Below, in pieces: positions 1 to 11,715 of a DNA stretch of 64,000 bases. How positions within the stretch are numbered: the first letter of the stretch is position 1; each line of letters begins with the position of its first letter. Position numbers and translations under genes: made by a program. A model generated the notes under the pieces. The model did not search any database, was not told the origin of the DNA, and worked only from the letters and a program-made list of their open reading frames with translations. The stretch is from Phascolarctos cinereus (Eukaryota; Chordata; Mammalia; Diprotodontia; Phascolarctidae): the NCBI RefSeq assembly GCF_002099425.1, contig NW_018344105.1:5148501-5212500 (forward strand), written 5' to 3'.

Positions 1-568
1 CTCTAATATTGTCTGCTTCCTAGGGCAAGGCACCTCCTTCCCAGAACTAACCAGCCCTAGTTTCTGATCTTCTGGCTCTCCATTCTGTATTCTCACATGC
101 CCTCACACTCCCCTCCCCCTTCTTTACTCAAGCCCCTTGCAGATCTGACATTAAACATGTTTAGACTCCTTCTGGCTGTGATGCCCAGTAGTCCAAGGCC
201 CTTTCACCTCAGACACCTTCCTTTTCTAAGTTTCTTGTCTGAGGTACCTCATAGAATGCATGGTAGACAAAGACTTGGCCTTGGGGTCCCACTGACATGG
301 AAGCCAAGTCCCAGGCAAGTGTCAAAGACTGTAACTTACAGCAATATGGCGGGGGCAGTTCCACGTCCAGGTGCGCTCAGGCTCAGGCTCAGGGTCCTTC
401 CTCAGGCTGGGTCTAGGAGAGGAGTCTGAGATGCCTCATTGTGAGAGTAGGAAAGGTTACCCATTAGTGCACGGCACCCTCACGCTCCTCTACACAGCGG
501 GGCACCTGGAGGAGGCCAGGCTGACAAGTTAAGTCTGGTGGTGGGACAGGAAAGCTTGTCTCAGAGCA
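1..568 (+). repeat. Duplicated block, copy 1 (partner 10184-10746)
   Basis: Near-identical, in the same orientation, to 10184-10746, including the TTTAGACTCCTTCTGGCTG and CATGGTAGACAAAGACTTGG segments and the core. The right breakpoint is at CTTGTCTCAGAGCA, where the two copies diverge into unrelated sequence. The left limit may lie outside the window. Confidence 0.88.
461..505 (-). other. Splice-bounded cassette (unit near 404)
   Basis: Minus strand: CCTCCTCCAG, then 45 nt, then GTAACC. The frame reads VPRCVEEREGAVH and then meets a stop inside the cassette, unlike most copies. Confidence 0.35.
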
Positions 569-2029
569 CAGGGTTCTCAGGGGTGGGAGGACCTGCTGCT
601 GCTGCATGGCCTGAGGGCACCAAAGAGGATGAAGAGGGCCCAGAGAAGAGCCTTGGCCCCTGCCCTGGCCTCCCTGCCAAGTCTCAGTCTGTGATTCTTT
701 CTGACACATGCTCAGGCCTTCCCCAGACTCCATGTTCTAGGATCCTTCTCTCCAGTGACTTCTGTGGAGTTGCATGCTCAAACAGCCTCCCCCGCTACTT
801 CCTGCGGTCCATCTTCTCATATTCCTTCTGGCTCTGACACTCCATGTACTACGTTCCCAGGCCTCACCTCGGCAGCTCTGACACTCTGTGTGCTGTCGTC
901 CGGGGTCCCAGCCCACCCCTGGCACCCTCCGTTCTATTCATTCTGAGCAGTGACCCTCATTTCTACTCTGCTAGCTCTGGCAGTGTGTGCTGCATGATCT
1001 AAGTGCTTATGCCTCCCAGCTCAGACTCTCTGTCCTTCTAGGCCCCTCCTTCAGGCTCTGACACCATGTGTTCTATGATCTGAGATCCCTCTGGACTCTG
1101 ATTACTCTGGGTTCCTTGTTCCAAGATCCCTCCCTCCTTGCTCTGACACTCTGGCGTGTATGTTCCAAGTTTCTCTTCTGCTTTGGCCCTCTGTGCTCTC
1201 TGGGCTCATACCAATCTGAGGAATTCTGACTATTTTTCATGTTCCAAGTCAGCTTCCTCCCATTTCTTCCACTTTTGTTCTGAAGTCCCTCCTCTCAGCC
1301 TCTGTTACTTGTGTACGTTCTAGGGTCCATTCTTTCCAGCTATGTCCCTGTATTCTACCATCCTTTAAATCCTACCACTGACACTGGGTAACTGTGACTG
1401 AGAAAGCCACTTTTAATCTATGAGTGACCCAGGCAACTTTCTACAACTGTCACTTGTAGCCAGGGGAGAAGGGAGGTGTGCAGCTACAGGTGTGCTAAGG
1501 CCTAGGGTTCTCACTTCCTTCTCAGGCCGGGGTCGAAGTAGAGTCCTAGATGCTGGACAGCCAGAGAAAGGTGAGATACTTGAGAGGGCACAGCATCCTC
1601 ACCACCCTCTACACTGCCAGGCATCTGGAGAGCCAAGTGCCTGAGGAAGGATGTGGAAGGGCAGGGGAACCTAATTCTCCAGGCAGGGAGTCACCAGGGG
1701 TCTAGTAACCCTAGTGTTGCTTCTGCACAGCTGGAGGGCCCTAATGAGTATCGAGGGCGTCCCCAGGAAAATCTCTGTCTCTCACTCAGACACCGTCCTC
1801 AGATCTAGCTCCAGGGTTCCTTCAGACACATTTACCTGCCACAAGCCCAGACTCCTTAATCTAGCATCCCTTTCTTATGTTCCTATAGCTTTTCAGCCAC
1901 CATCAGTATTCCAGTAAAAGCCCCTTCCACTGTACCAACCTGTGCTATCTCAGAGATAATAATCCTTAGTCAAAATCATCAAATGAGATAACCTTTGGAA
2001 AATATTTAGACTGGTACCTGGCACATGTT

Positions 2030-2640
2030 GTGATGTTGCCGAGTCGCTCATTCACGTCTGATTCTTCGTGACCCCGTGGCCCGTGGCACACCAGGCCCTC
2101 CTGTCCTCCACTACCTCTCAGTCTGTCCAAGTTCACATTTGTTGCTTCCATGACACTAACCATCCATCTCATCCTCTGCCATCCCCTTTTCCTCTTACCT
2201 TCAGTCTTTCCCAGCATCAGTCTTTTCGAATGAGTTCCGTTTTCTCATTATGGGGCCAAAGTATTTAAGCTTCAGCTTCAGTATTTGACCTTCCAGCAAA
2301 TAGCCTGAATTAATTTCTTTAAGTAGTGACTGAGTTGATTTGATCTCCTTGCTGTCCAAGGGACTCTCAAAAGTCTTCTGCAGCACCACAGTTAGAAAGT
2401 GCCCATTCTGCGGAGCGCAGCTTTCCTTATGGTACAACTCACAGCCATACACTGCTACTGGAAAAATCGTAACTGATTATATGGGCCTTTGTCAGCAAGG
2501 TAACATCTCTGCTTTTTAGTCTGCTGTCCAGATTTGCCAAAGCGTTCCCCCTAAGGAGCAGCATCTTTGACTTCATGACTGCAGTTGCTGTCTGCAGTGA
2601 TCTTTGAGCCCAGAGTAGGTGCTCCATGATGGCTTCTTCT
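2030..2640 (-). mobile_element. RTE/BovB-type LINE 3' end
   Basis: The minus strand encodes the C-terminal part of an RTE/BovB-type ORF in three overlapping frames: SRLKSRDVTLLTKA (near 2500), KTFESPLDSKEIKS with LKLKYFGPIMRK (near 2260-2370), and MLGKTEGKRKRGWQRMRW (near 2160-2217). This is the familiar order of the BovB/RTE C-terminus (...SILKSRDITLPTK...RVPWTARRSN...LKLQYFGHLMRR...MLGKIEGRRRRG). Two frame changes break the ORF. The 3' tail (GTTGTGATGTTGCCGAGTCG on +) lies at about 2025-2050. It is 5'-truncated and inserted into an array unit, so it postdates that unit. Confidence 0.85.
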
Positions 2641-3834
2641 CTTCCCCCTTGGTACTGCCTTCAAGTCCCAGCTCAGCTAGCCACATAGCCACTCATCATG
2701 TGAGCATGGGCAAATTATTACCTTCTTGATGGGCCAGTTAACTTTTTAATCTTCTATCAGCCAAAACGTGTGTACAGGGTACAGGTGCACTTACTTAGGC
2801 CACTGGTACCTGCTCCCTCCACTGTCATGAGTCCTAGACACTCAGTTGTGAAAGGTGGATAAATTACTTGAGAAAGAGCACAGTATCTTATCCACCTCTA
2901 CACTATTGGGTGCCTGGAGGTCAAAGTGGAGGAAACAAAAGAGTGAACATCCTCCTTCTAGACACTGATACTTTGGCCCTTCAGCAAATGACATTCCAAG
3001 ATTAAACGACCCCACGTCAGCTGAAACATTTAATGTTCAGTTTCCTCCTGTTTCAGACACTTGGTGTTCAAAGGGCCTAACATCTTATGTTTGAATGATC
3101 CTTCAGAGAGCCAGTATAGCCAAATGAATGGAAAATCCGACTTAGATCATACTTCAGACAAACACAATTTTTTGTGTGTGATCAAGGGTTCTCCAATTAT
3201 CTTCTCAGTAGCCCGCTCGACTCTTGAATCCTGTAATTTCTAGCGAGTCCAATTGGCGTTCACATTGAAGTTTAGATTGGGTCCAACATGAGGCAATGTA
3301 CAGTAGCAGCATCTCTGGTGCTCAACTGTGAGAGGCTGAGAATTTACCTGAGAGAGAGCATGGCATGTTCCCAACCTCAACACTGTTGGGCACTTAGAGG
3401 CCAAGTATCAGGTGTAAGGAAAAGGGCTGTCATTGCTGCACAGGCTGAGATCACTTTTGGGGCTCTGTCCCACCTTGAGAAGATCCTTGCTACCCACCAG
3501 GACTCATTTCCCCTCCTCCCTCCACCAAGCCAGGCCCCCTTCAGACACACGTGGTCAGACCCATCCCAAGCTCCAGAACCCTCCAGAATCTCCCCCTCTA
3601 CACCCTGGCATCCTGAGCTTTCTGTCCTAAGGGCCTTCTGCCTATGGGTTTTGTACTTTTGAAGGCCTCTTTCCCTTGGCTCAAGCACTCTATGTTGGAT
3701 GTTCTAAAATCTTTCCCACCTCCAACACTTGGTGTTCTATGGAAGTACCTTGCTCAGGCCGTGACACTCTCTCTACCTTCTCCCACTCCTTTGGGCTTTA
3801 TGTTCAGCTTTAGAGTCAAACTCAAATAGAAACA

Positions 3835-3965
3835 GAGGCAACTAAACCTTACATAAGGATGCCTGTGGGCACATACTAACATTCTCTCCATCTATAAGAT
3901 GAAAAGTCTTTTTATTTTGTTAAATATTTCCTGATTATTAAAATAATCTGGTTGGGGCTGCATTC
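3835..3965. repeat. Unclassified interspersed repeat fragment
   Basis: An A/T-rich stretch with TTATTTTGTTAAATATTTCC and AATCTGGTTGGGGCTGC stands out from the pyrimidine-rich unit around it. It looks like a piece of a dispersed repeat, but I cannot name the family with confidence. Confidence 0.35.
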
Positions 3966-5287
3966 AGCACTGACCTCCTCTGTTCCATGTTCCGAGGGCC
4001 ATGTAAATTCTGACACTCTCTAGTCTGTGTTCCTACATCCTCTAAGACTCTCATCATCTTTCTTCCAAGGCTCCTGCCAGCTCTGACAGTCTGTCCTTCC
4101 TTGGATGAATGAGTTAAACACTGGGCCTTAAAGTACCATGGACATGGCTATAGTACTTGCCTTTGATACTGGACAGTCACTCAACCTGTCAGTGACCTAA
4201 GCAACTCTCAAAAATGATGTGAGTAAGGCTGGAATGCAGTGGAGCATCCCAGTGTGCTCAAGTCCAGGCCCCTTCCTCACGTTAGGTCCAGTACAAGATT
4301 TCTAGAGGTTCCACTGTGAGAGAAGAGAGAGTAAAGGACAGCTTAGGGTGTTCTCATCCCCTTCTACAATACTGAGAATCTAGAGGAAAAAGTAAAGGGC
4401 AGATGGAATTGAGGTGCAGGGAGAAAATATTTCTGGTGACAGGGCTGGAAATCGGGCTTCCAAACAGAGCTACCAGGCAGCGGTGAGGTGACCAAGTGCT
4501 GCTGGTACATAGCCTGAGGTCACCAGAGAGGATCAGGGTCTCCCTGGGAAGACCCTTGGCCCGAGAAGACTTTCCACTCACATCCAGCTCCAGGGGGCCT
4601 TTGCATATGTTCCTGCTACATGCCCAGTTTCTGTGGTTGAGGATCCCTTCCCCATTGTTCTCTGACACTGAGTTGTATGTCCTAAGGTCACTCCTTCTGG
4701 CTCTGATCCTCTGTGTTCTGTTTCCTGAGGCCTCTCACTCCTGGTTCAGATCCTCTTGTGTTACATATGTTCTAAGGGCTCTCCCACAGTCTGTGTTCTA
4801 TGATCCTCAGCTATGGCCTCCTATCCATCTGGGGTTGACCATTCTGTTGGATTCTAAGGCGCCTCAGCCTTGACAATCCATGTTCTGTTTTAAGGTCCTT
4901 CTGGCTCTGACACTTTCTAGTCCATGTTCTTACATCATATCAACCTCTCATCTTCTCCACTCAAAGGCCCTCCTAGCTTAGACATTAAGGGTTCTTCTGT
5001 ACCTTCTGGTATTGATTCTCTATATTTAAAGGCCCCTCCCATCTCTGCTATTCTCTCTTCTAACGTTCCTTGAACAAGGTAGCATACAACACAGTAGAGA
5101 ATGATTTTGTCTTTGACACACACCGTGTGACCACACAAAGTCACTTAGCCTCTCAGTGGCCCAGGCAGCTCTCAAAGACTGAAACTTACCATGATGTGGT
5201 GGGGGCAGTGCAGTGTCCGGGTCCCTCCTCACGCCGGGTATGGGAGAAGAGGCCTAGGTGCTCCACTGTGAAAGAAGGGAGGGTTAC

Positions 5288-5332
5288 CCAATAGTGCACG
5301 GTACCCTCACCCCTTTTCACACAGTGGGGCAT
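5288..5332 (-). other. Splice-bounded cassette (unit near 5230)
   Basis: Minus strand: TTCTCCAG acceptor, 45 nt reading MPHCVKRGEGTVHYW with no stop, then the donor GTAACCCTCC. Confidence 0.35.
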
Positions 5333-8219
5333 CTGGAGAAGAAAGGTCAAGGATGAAGGAAATGCAAAGTTCAAGTGGAAAAGCTAAGCCTGTTGATGAG
5401 ACACGTAACCCTGCCTCAAAACAGAGCTATCAGTGCTAGGGTGACCTGGTGCTGCTGCCTCAAAAACAGGGTCAGGGCAGCCCATGGAGGACACTGGCCC
5501 CCGTTCTGGACTCCTGACTCAGATGTAGTTCTTCAATTGCTTCCAACATGCACTTTTTTATTTCTCTGATTCCCATATTCTAAGACTGCTCACTCCAGAG
5601 TTTGATACTGGGTTCTCCATTCCAGCATCCTCCATCCTAAGGTTCGGAAGGCCCAGGTTCTCAGCTCTAGCACTCATTTCTCCAGTTCTAGCTATGACAA
5701 TCTGTGGTCCATGCTCAAAGCTTCCCGACCTTCCAGCTCAGATACTGTATTCTGCCTTCCAAGGCTGTTACTGGAGGATCGGCCATTTTGTGGTCTGTTC
5801 TCATTCCTCTCACTCTGACAGTCCAAATTCCTGTTTCTAAGGGCCTTCTCTCCTTGCTTTGACCTTCTTAGTTGCAAATTCCAAGTTGCTTTCTCTGCTG
5901 GCCCTCAGTGTTCTTTTTTTCTTGTTCTAAGTTCCCTACCACTCACTTCTGCCAGTTTTCCTTCTTTCTTCTAAGATCCCTTCCCCCACCTCTGCCACTT
6001 GTCTTCTATGCTCTAAAGTCCTTTTTGCCTGGCTGTAACCCTGCATTCTGCCATCCCACATCCAACGCCCTTCCAACTCAATGACTCCTTGTTCTAGGCT
6101 CCCCTCTGGCTCTGACCTTCCCTGTTCTTCTAAGGCCTTGTCTCACTCGGACATCTCTTGTTCCACCAAAGTTATGTTCTCAAGCCAGCACTGCCCAGTA
6201 CACAGAGACCCAAACATGGAGTCAGCTGGATCTTCCCCTAAGTCCTACCGCTGCCAGCCACTAAACCTCAGAGTGAGTGACCCAGGCCATTCCATAACTG
6301 TCTCTTATAGCCAGGGGACAGGGGAGGTGTGCAGGGTACAGGTGTGCTAAAGGCCTAGGGTTCCCACTCCCTCCTCAGGCTGGGGTCGAAGTAGAGTCCT
6401 AGACACTGGACAGCCAGAGAAAGGTGAGATACTCAAGAGGGCACAGCATCCTCACCACCCTCTACACTGCCAGGCATCTGGAGAGCCAAGTGCCTGAGGA
6501 AGGACATGAAAGGGCAGGGGAAGGAAACCTTAGGCCAGGAATGAGATGAGAGGGTATCTTCAGACACAGAGTGGCCATGGGTACAAAGGACCCTAGTTCT
6601 GATTCTGCACACCTAGAGACCTCCTGAGGCCTCCCAAAGAAGATCCTTGGCCTCAACCCAGACACTCCACTCAGTCTAGCTCCAGGGTTCCTTAAGACAT
6701 GTACTTCCTATAAAACATAATTACATGTTCTAGAATCTGTTCCTCTCTAGACTCTACTACGCTGTGTTTTATGCTGTTATATTCTTTCAGAAGCTGACAC
6801 TGCATAAATAAAGGGCATTTCAACTCTAATACCGTATGTTCTAAGATTACTCCTGTCTCAGACACTGTGTTCTAAGAGCCTCTATCTCCTAATGTTCCTT
6901 CTGAAAGCCATTATTTTTTCAGTGGATGAGCAAGTCTGCCTTCAAATGCGTCTTAGACACATAGTAAGTCACTGCGTGACTCTAAGCTAATCACAATCTC
7001 TTGGTAGCCCAGTGAGCTCTCAAAGCTTGCAATGGCCAAGAGTCTGGGTTCTGGGGTCCCCAATCCATCCCAAGGCAGGTTCAGGTGGGCTGAATTCTGA
7101 GGTCCACACTCTGTCCAGAAACAGGGTCAGGTGAGCTAGACTCTGGACACAGCACTCCATGCCAAGGCTCTGTGGCTGTAGCAGACTCTGAGATGCTCAA
7201 CTGAGAAAGACAAGCAATGACCTGAGAGAGAACTCAGACAGCGTCCTCTTAGCCTCTACACTGCTAGGCACCTGGAGGTGAAGGGACACAAAGAACTGAA
7301 AAGACCCACAGGGAAAACAGTAGAGAGAGAGGCTGTGGGGGAGGCCTAATCACAGTTATGCAACTGGAAATCCAGGCTCTGGGCACACAGTATTGGAGGG
7401 AGACAATTCCTAGTATTGTTGCCTCACAGTGAGATCCCTCACAGGGATCATGACCTCCGGGGGAGGCTCTATGCCCACCCTGGGATCCCCAACAGGCTTG
7501 AAGAGCCCATTTCTACATGCATTTGCTATAAGCCCAAGCTCGATGTTCTAGGACTCCTTCCTCTGGACTGAGTTTTAGGTCCTAAGGTCCTCTGTGCTGT
7601 GCTCTCTAAGGCCTCTCACTCCCAGCTCAAGCACTCTGAGTCCCCCCTCCAGCACTCTGGGTTCCCTGGCTCTAGGAGCTCTCACTCCTAGCTGTGATGC
7701 TTATGTTCTACCACTCCTTTTAGCTTGCAGCCCCTCTGCTTCATAGTGTAAGGCAGCTCCCTCTCAGCACCCATCTGCCCTACTTTCTGATCTGGCTCTG
7801 GCTCTCTAGTCTGTGTTCTCATCCATTCAAGACCCTCCCCTTCCCTATTCCAAGACCACCTCAGATCTGATTTCCTGTAGTCTTAGGCCCCTCGCTTAAC
7901 AGCTATACTCCAAGGGCACTTCCTGTTCTGCTGTTCTAGGTTCTAACCTTCCTCGATGAGGTACCACACGACACAGCAGATAAGACACTTAGCCTTGGGG
8001 TCCCACTGGCACAGCTTAACCTCCTGCCTTTGACACATGCTGTGTGATGATGGGAAGTCACTTAGCCTCTCAGTGGTCCAAACAACTGTCAAAGACTGTA
8101 ACTTACTGTGATGTGGCAGGGATACTGCAGTGTCCAGGTGCGCTCAGGCCCAGGGTCCCTCCTCAGGCTGGGTCCAGGAGGAGTCCGAGATGCTCCAATG
8201 TGAGAGTAGGAAGGGTTAC

Positions 8220-8264
8220 CTGATAGTGTACGGTACCCTCACTCCCCTCTACACAGTGGGGCAC
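8220..8264 (-). other. Splice-bounded cassette (unit near 8160)
   Basis: Minus strand: GCCCTCCTCCAG acceptor, 45 nt reading VPHCVEGSEGTVHYQ, then CAG|GTAACC. The other two frames contain stops. Confidence 0.38.
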
Positions 8265-9549
8265 CTGGAGGAGGGCAGGCTGACAAGTTAAGTCTGCTGG
8301 CGGGACAGGAAAGCTTGTCTCAGAACAGAGGGTTCTCAGGGGTGGGAGGACCTGCTGCTGCTGCTGCATGGCCTGAGGGCACCAAAGAGGAGGAGTGGGG
8401 CCCAGGGAAGAGCCTTGCCCATTGCCTACATGCTCTCCTCAGGTATAGCTCCAGGAGGCCTTCAGAACTCATCTCCAGGTTCTATGTTCAAAGATCTCTC
8501 CCTCCAAAGCCAAACTATGGATTTTGTATTTTGTATTCCAATATCCTTCCCCCTGCATCTGCCACTTTCATATTCTATGGGCCTGCATTCTCAGCTTTTC
8601 TGTTCAACATATTAGTAGAAATTAGTTCATCACTGAAATCCATTTTGCATACTTTTTTACTGTCTCAACTCCAAAACTGAATTCTCCATTCCAATGACTC
8701 CTTTAGGCTCAGCCCCTTGCTTCCTATGTTCTAAGATCATTTCTTCCCAGCTGTGACTGTGTTCTACTGTCCTATGTCCAAAGCCCTTCTGGTCAATGAT
8801 TCTTTTAAGAAGACTCCCTCTGACTTCTGCTCCCAAGTCCTAGGGGACAAGGGAGGTGTGCAGCTACAGGTATGCTAAGGCCTAGGGTTCCCACTCCCTC
8901 CTCAGGCTGGGGTCGAAGCAGAGTCCTAGATGCTGGACAGCCAGAGAAAGGTGAGATACTTGAGAGGGCACAGCATCCTCACCACCCTCTACACTGCCAG
9001 GCACCTGGAGAGCCAAGTGACTGAGGAAGGACGTGGAAGGGCAGGGGAGCCTAAAACCAGGAATGGGACAAGGGGCTATCTCCAGACTGAGGGTGGCCCG
9101 GAGTTTGACAACTAGTGCCCAGAACCTTCCACTGAAATTCCTTGCCCCTGTCTCGGACATGTCACTCAGATCCAGTGCCACGTTTCCTTCAGACATACAC
9201 TTGTGACCACCCAGCTTCCATGTTCTAGTATCATTCCCACTAGAGTCTGCCACACTGTGTTCAATGCTTCAGACACTGACATCCCCAAAGTAAAGGGCCC
9301 TTCTGGCCCTAACATTCTCTAGTCTATGTTCTCACCTATCTTGGAGACTCTATTTTCCAGGGGTCCTTCAAAGTCTGACATTATTGGCTTCAATTACTGC
9401 CTCACCATAACCATGGTCCAGTCAACTCTTACAGCTTGTAACAGCCGCAGCACAGGGGGTGTGTGTGCAGGGTACAGGCTGCCTCAGGCCTGAGGTGGGG
9501 AGAAAAGAACAGGTCTTAGATGCTCAACTTTGAGAGGCTGACAAATTAC

Positions 9550-9595
9550 CTGAAGGAAGGCACAACAATTTTTCAGCCTTGACACTCCTGGGCAC
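9550..9595 (-). other. Splice-bounded cassette (unit near 9500)
   Basis: Minus strand: GGCCTTCAG acceptor, 46 nt, CAG|GTAATT donor. The extra base relative to 45-nt copies would break a shared reading frame, while both splice dinucleotides remain. Confidence 0.36.
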
Positions 9596-9961
9596 CTGAA
9601 GGCCAAAGACAAGAAGGAAGAAAAAGGTGACAGAGGAAACTTCAGTGATGTGACAGACTGAAGGTGGCCAGTGCAGGGCATGTGGGGGGGAGAGGCCAGC
9701 AAAAGAATCCTAGGGCTATGGCTAAGCCTGAGGTTAACAAAGACAATCCGGAACTCTGCCCTCAACCCACAGCTGTCCACTTAGTCTTAACCCCAGCACC
9801 CTTCAGACATGCACGTGCTTACAAGTCCAAGCTCTGTGTTCTAGAATCTCTCCCAGTCCAGACTCTGACATTTGGACTTTTATGTCCTAAGACCCTCTGT
9901 GCTGCTTTCTCTCAGGCCTCTCACTCCCAGCTCAGATACTTTGAGTCACTCTGTGTTATAT

Positions 9962-10150
9962 GTTCTAAGGTCCCTCCCACCTCCAGCCCTCTGGGTTCCC
10001 CAGTTCTAAGGTCCCTCCCACCTCCAGCCCTCTGGGTTCCCCAGTTCTAAGGTCCCTCCCACCTCCAGCCCTCTGGGTTCCCCAGTTCTAAGGTCCCTCC
10101 CACCTCCAATACTCTGGCTTCCCTGCTTCTAAGGACTCTCACTCCCAGCT
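9962..10150. repeat. 41-bp tandem minirepeat, four to five copies
   Basis: GTTCTAAGGTCCCTCCCACC begins at 9962, 10003, 10044 and 10085, an exact 41-bp period, followed by a decayed copy. The first three copies are nearly identical, so this is local re-expansion of the spacer minirepeat. The minus strand is G-rich (GGGCTGGAGGTGGGAGGG). Confidence 0.92.
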
Positions 10151-10183
10151 GGGAAGCTCTATGTCCCCCCCATTCCTTTCAGC

Positions 10184-10746
10184 TCCAATATTCTCTGCTT
10201 CCTAGGGCAAGGCACTTCCCTCCCAGCACTGACTTGCCCTAGTTTCTGATCTTCTGGCTCTCCATTCTGTATTCTCACATGCCCTCAGATTCCCCTCCCC
10301 CTTCTTTACTCAAGCCCCTCGCAGATCTGACATTAAACATGTTTAGACTCCTTCTGGCTGTGATGCCCAGTAGTCCAAGGCCCTTTCACCTCAGACACCT
10401 TCCTTTTCTAAGTTTCTTGTCTGAGGTACCTCATAGAATGCATGGTAGACAAAGACTTGGCCTTGGGGTCCCACTGACATGGAAGCCAAGTCCCAGGCAA
10501 GTGTCAAAGACTGTAACTTACAGCAATATGGCGGGGGCAGTTCTGCGTCCAGGTGTGCTCAGGCTCAGGGTCCTTCCTCAGGCTGGGTCCAGGAGAGGAG
10601 TCCGAGATGCCCCACTGTGAGAGTAGGAAAGGTTACCCATTAGTGCACGGCACCCTCACGCTCCTCTACACAGCGGGGCACCTGGAGGAGGCCAGGCTGA
10701 CAAGTTAAGTCTGGTGGTGGGACAGGAAAGCTTGTCTCAGAGCAGG
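10184..10746 (+). repeat. Duplicated block, copy 2 (partner 1-568)
   Basis: Second copy of the block at the left edge, about 10.18 kb away. Differences are a handful of substitutions and a 6-bp length change in the GCTCAGGCTCAGG stretch. It is far more similar than ordinary neighbouring units, hence recent. Confidence 0.88.
10637..10681 (-). other. Splice-bounded cassette (unit near 10577)
   Basis: Duplicate of the cassette at 461-505 within the 10-kb-separated duplication. It is 45 nt between CCTCCAG and GTAACC, with the same internal in-frame stop. Confidence 0.35.
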
Positions 10747-11482
10747 AGCCAGGTACTCTAAAGGGAAGACAAGAAGCAACATGTTGCAGGCAAATCAAAC
10801 CACCACCACCACCATGTGTATGGTGACCACCTTGACCATCTCCCCTCAGATCCTGATGGAGATGGCCTAGCATCATGCACCCAAGAACCCTGGCAATAGC
10901 AGTGCCCCTCAAACCACCAGATCTGCTTCCAACCCAGCCCCTACAGCCATTATCGAGGAAGAATTCATTATGAAGAAGGGGCCCGGGCCCACTTTTCTTA
11001 TTCACCACCAGCAACAACGACTGACCCATTGCTACTAACAGGCAGATAAACATAGGTGCCCTGGGAGTAGCAGCACCTCCCACACCGCCATTCCTGCTTC
11101 TGCCTGGTCCTCACCAGTGTCTTTGGGGAACCACTTCCTCACCAACTGCCAGGCACAGGGCAGGCAAACCAGCCTAGCTGAAGCAGCAAGGCCCTCTTTA
11201 AAGGAAAGGCAGGAGGCAACATGTGCCAAGCAAGTCAGACTACCCCCCCTGCCCCTCCCCCATTCTACCATCTTCTCTCAGACCCAAAAGGAGACAGCCC
11301 AGGACCCTGAGCCTGAGAGCCTTGGGACAGCCACACTTCCAAGCCAGTGCCCTTGGCCACCATCCCAGCCTGGACCTGCTCCTTCCTACAAGTGCTCCAA
11401 AGGCCCTAACGCTGTCCAATAGTTCAACATCAGAACCTGATGCACTGTATCAGTGGACATGACATTAACGAAGCTTTCACAC
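10747..11482. other. Non-unit segment inside array
   Basis: Sequence without unit blocks. It has an internal degenerate duplication: AAGCAACATGTTGCAGGCAA...CTCCCCTCAGATCC (about 10770-10860) resembles GGCAACATGTGCCAAGCAA...TTCTCTCAGACCC (about 11210-11290). It contains a (CAC)n stretch at 10800. Open frames exist on both strands (up to 147 codons on the minus strand) but none shows a recognisable domain. It could be part of an unclassified retroposon or captured flanking DNA. Confidence 0.4.
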
Positions 11483-11715
11483 GCGTTCTGCTGCTGTATA
11501 CTAAGGAACATGGGACTCTGCCATCTAACCTCTAGCTGAAATCTTCCATGTGTGTTGTCTTTCCCCATTAAAACGTAAGCTCCTGTGTGACCCTGGGCAA
11601 GTCACTTAACCCCATTGCTTAGGCAAAAAAAAAAAAAAGTAAGCTTGTTGAGAGCAGACACTATCTTGCCTTGCACCTTAGTACATAGTGAGCTATTAAT
11701 AAATGCTTTATCCAT
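11483..11715 (+). mobile_element. MIR/L2-type retroposon 3' end, split by a SINE
   Basis: Segments CTGAAATCTTCCATGTG...CATTAAAACGTAAGCT and GTAAGCTTGTTGAGAGCAGA...CTATTAATAAATGC match the common mammalian tail type (AGCTCCTTGAGGGCAGGGAC...TTAATAAATGC). The two pieces are separated by the truncated SINE at 11582-11638. Confidence 0.6.
11582..11638 (+). mobile_element. 5'-truncated marsupial tRNA-type SINE
   Basis: Only the 3' tail is present (TGTGTGACCCTGGGCAAGTC...TTAACCCC and a 14-A tail). It is flanked by the target-site duplication GTAAGCT at 11575-11581 and 11639-11645, which restores the older element when removed. Confidence 0.85.

Noticed and set aside
9962-10150. CRISPR-like array because of exact 41-bp spacing
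   Set aside because: The copies are directly adjacent with no unique spacers and lie in vertebrate repeat DNA; it is a minisatellite.
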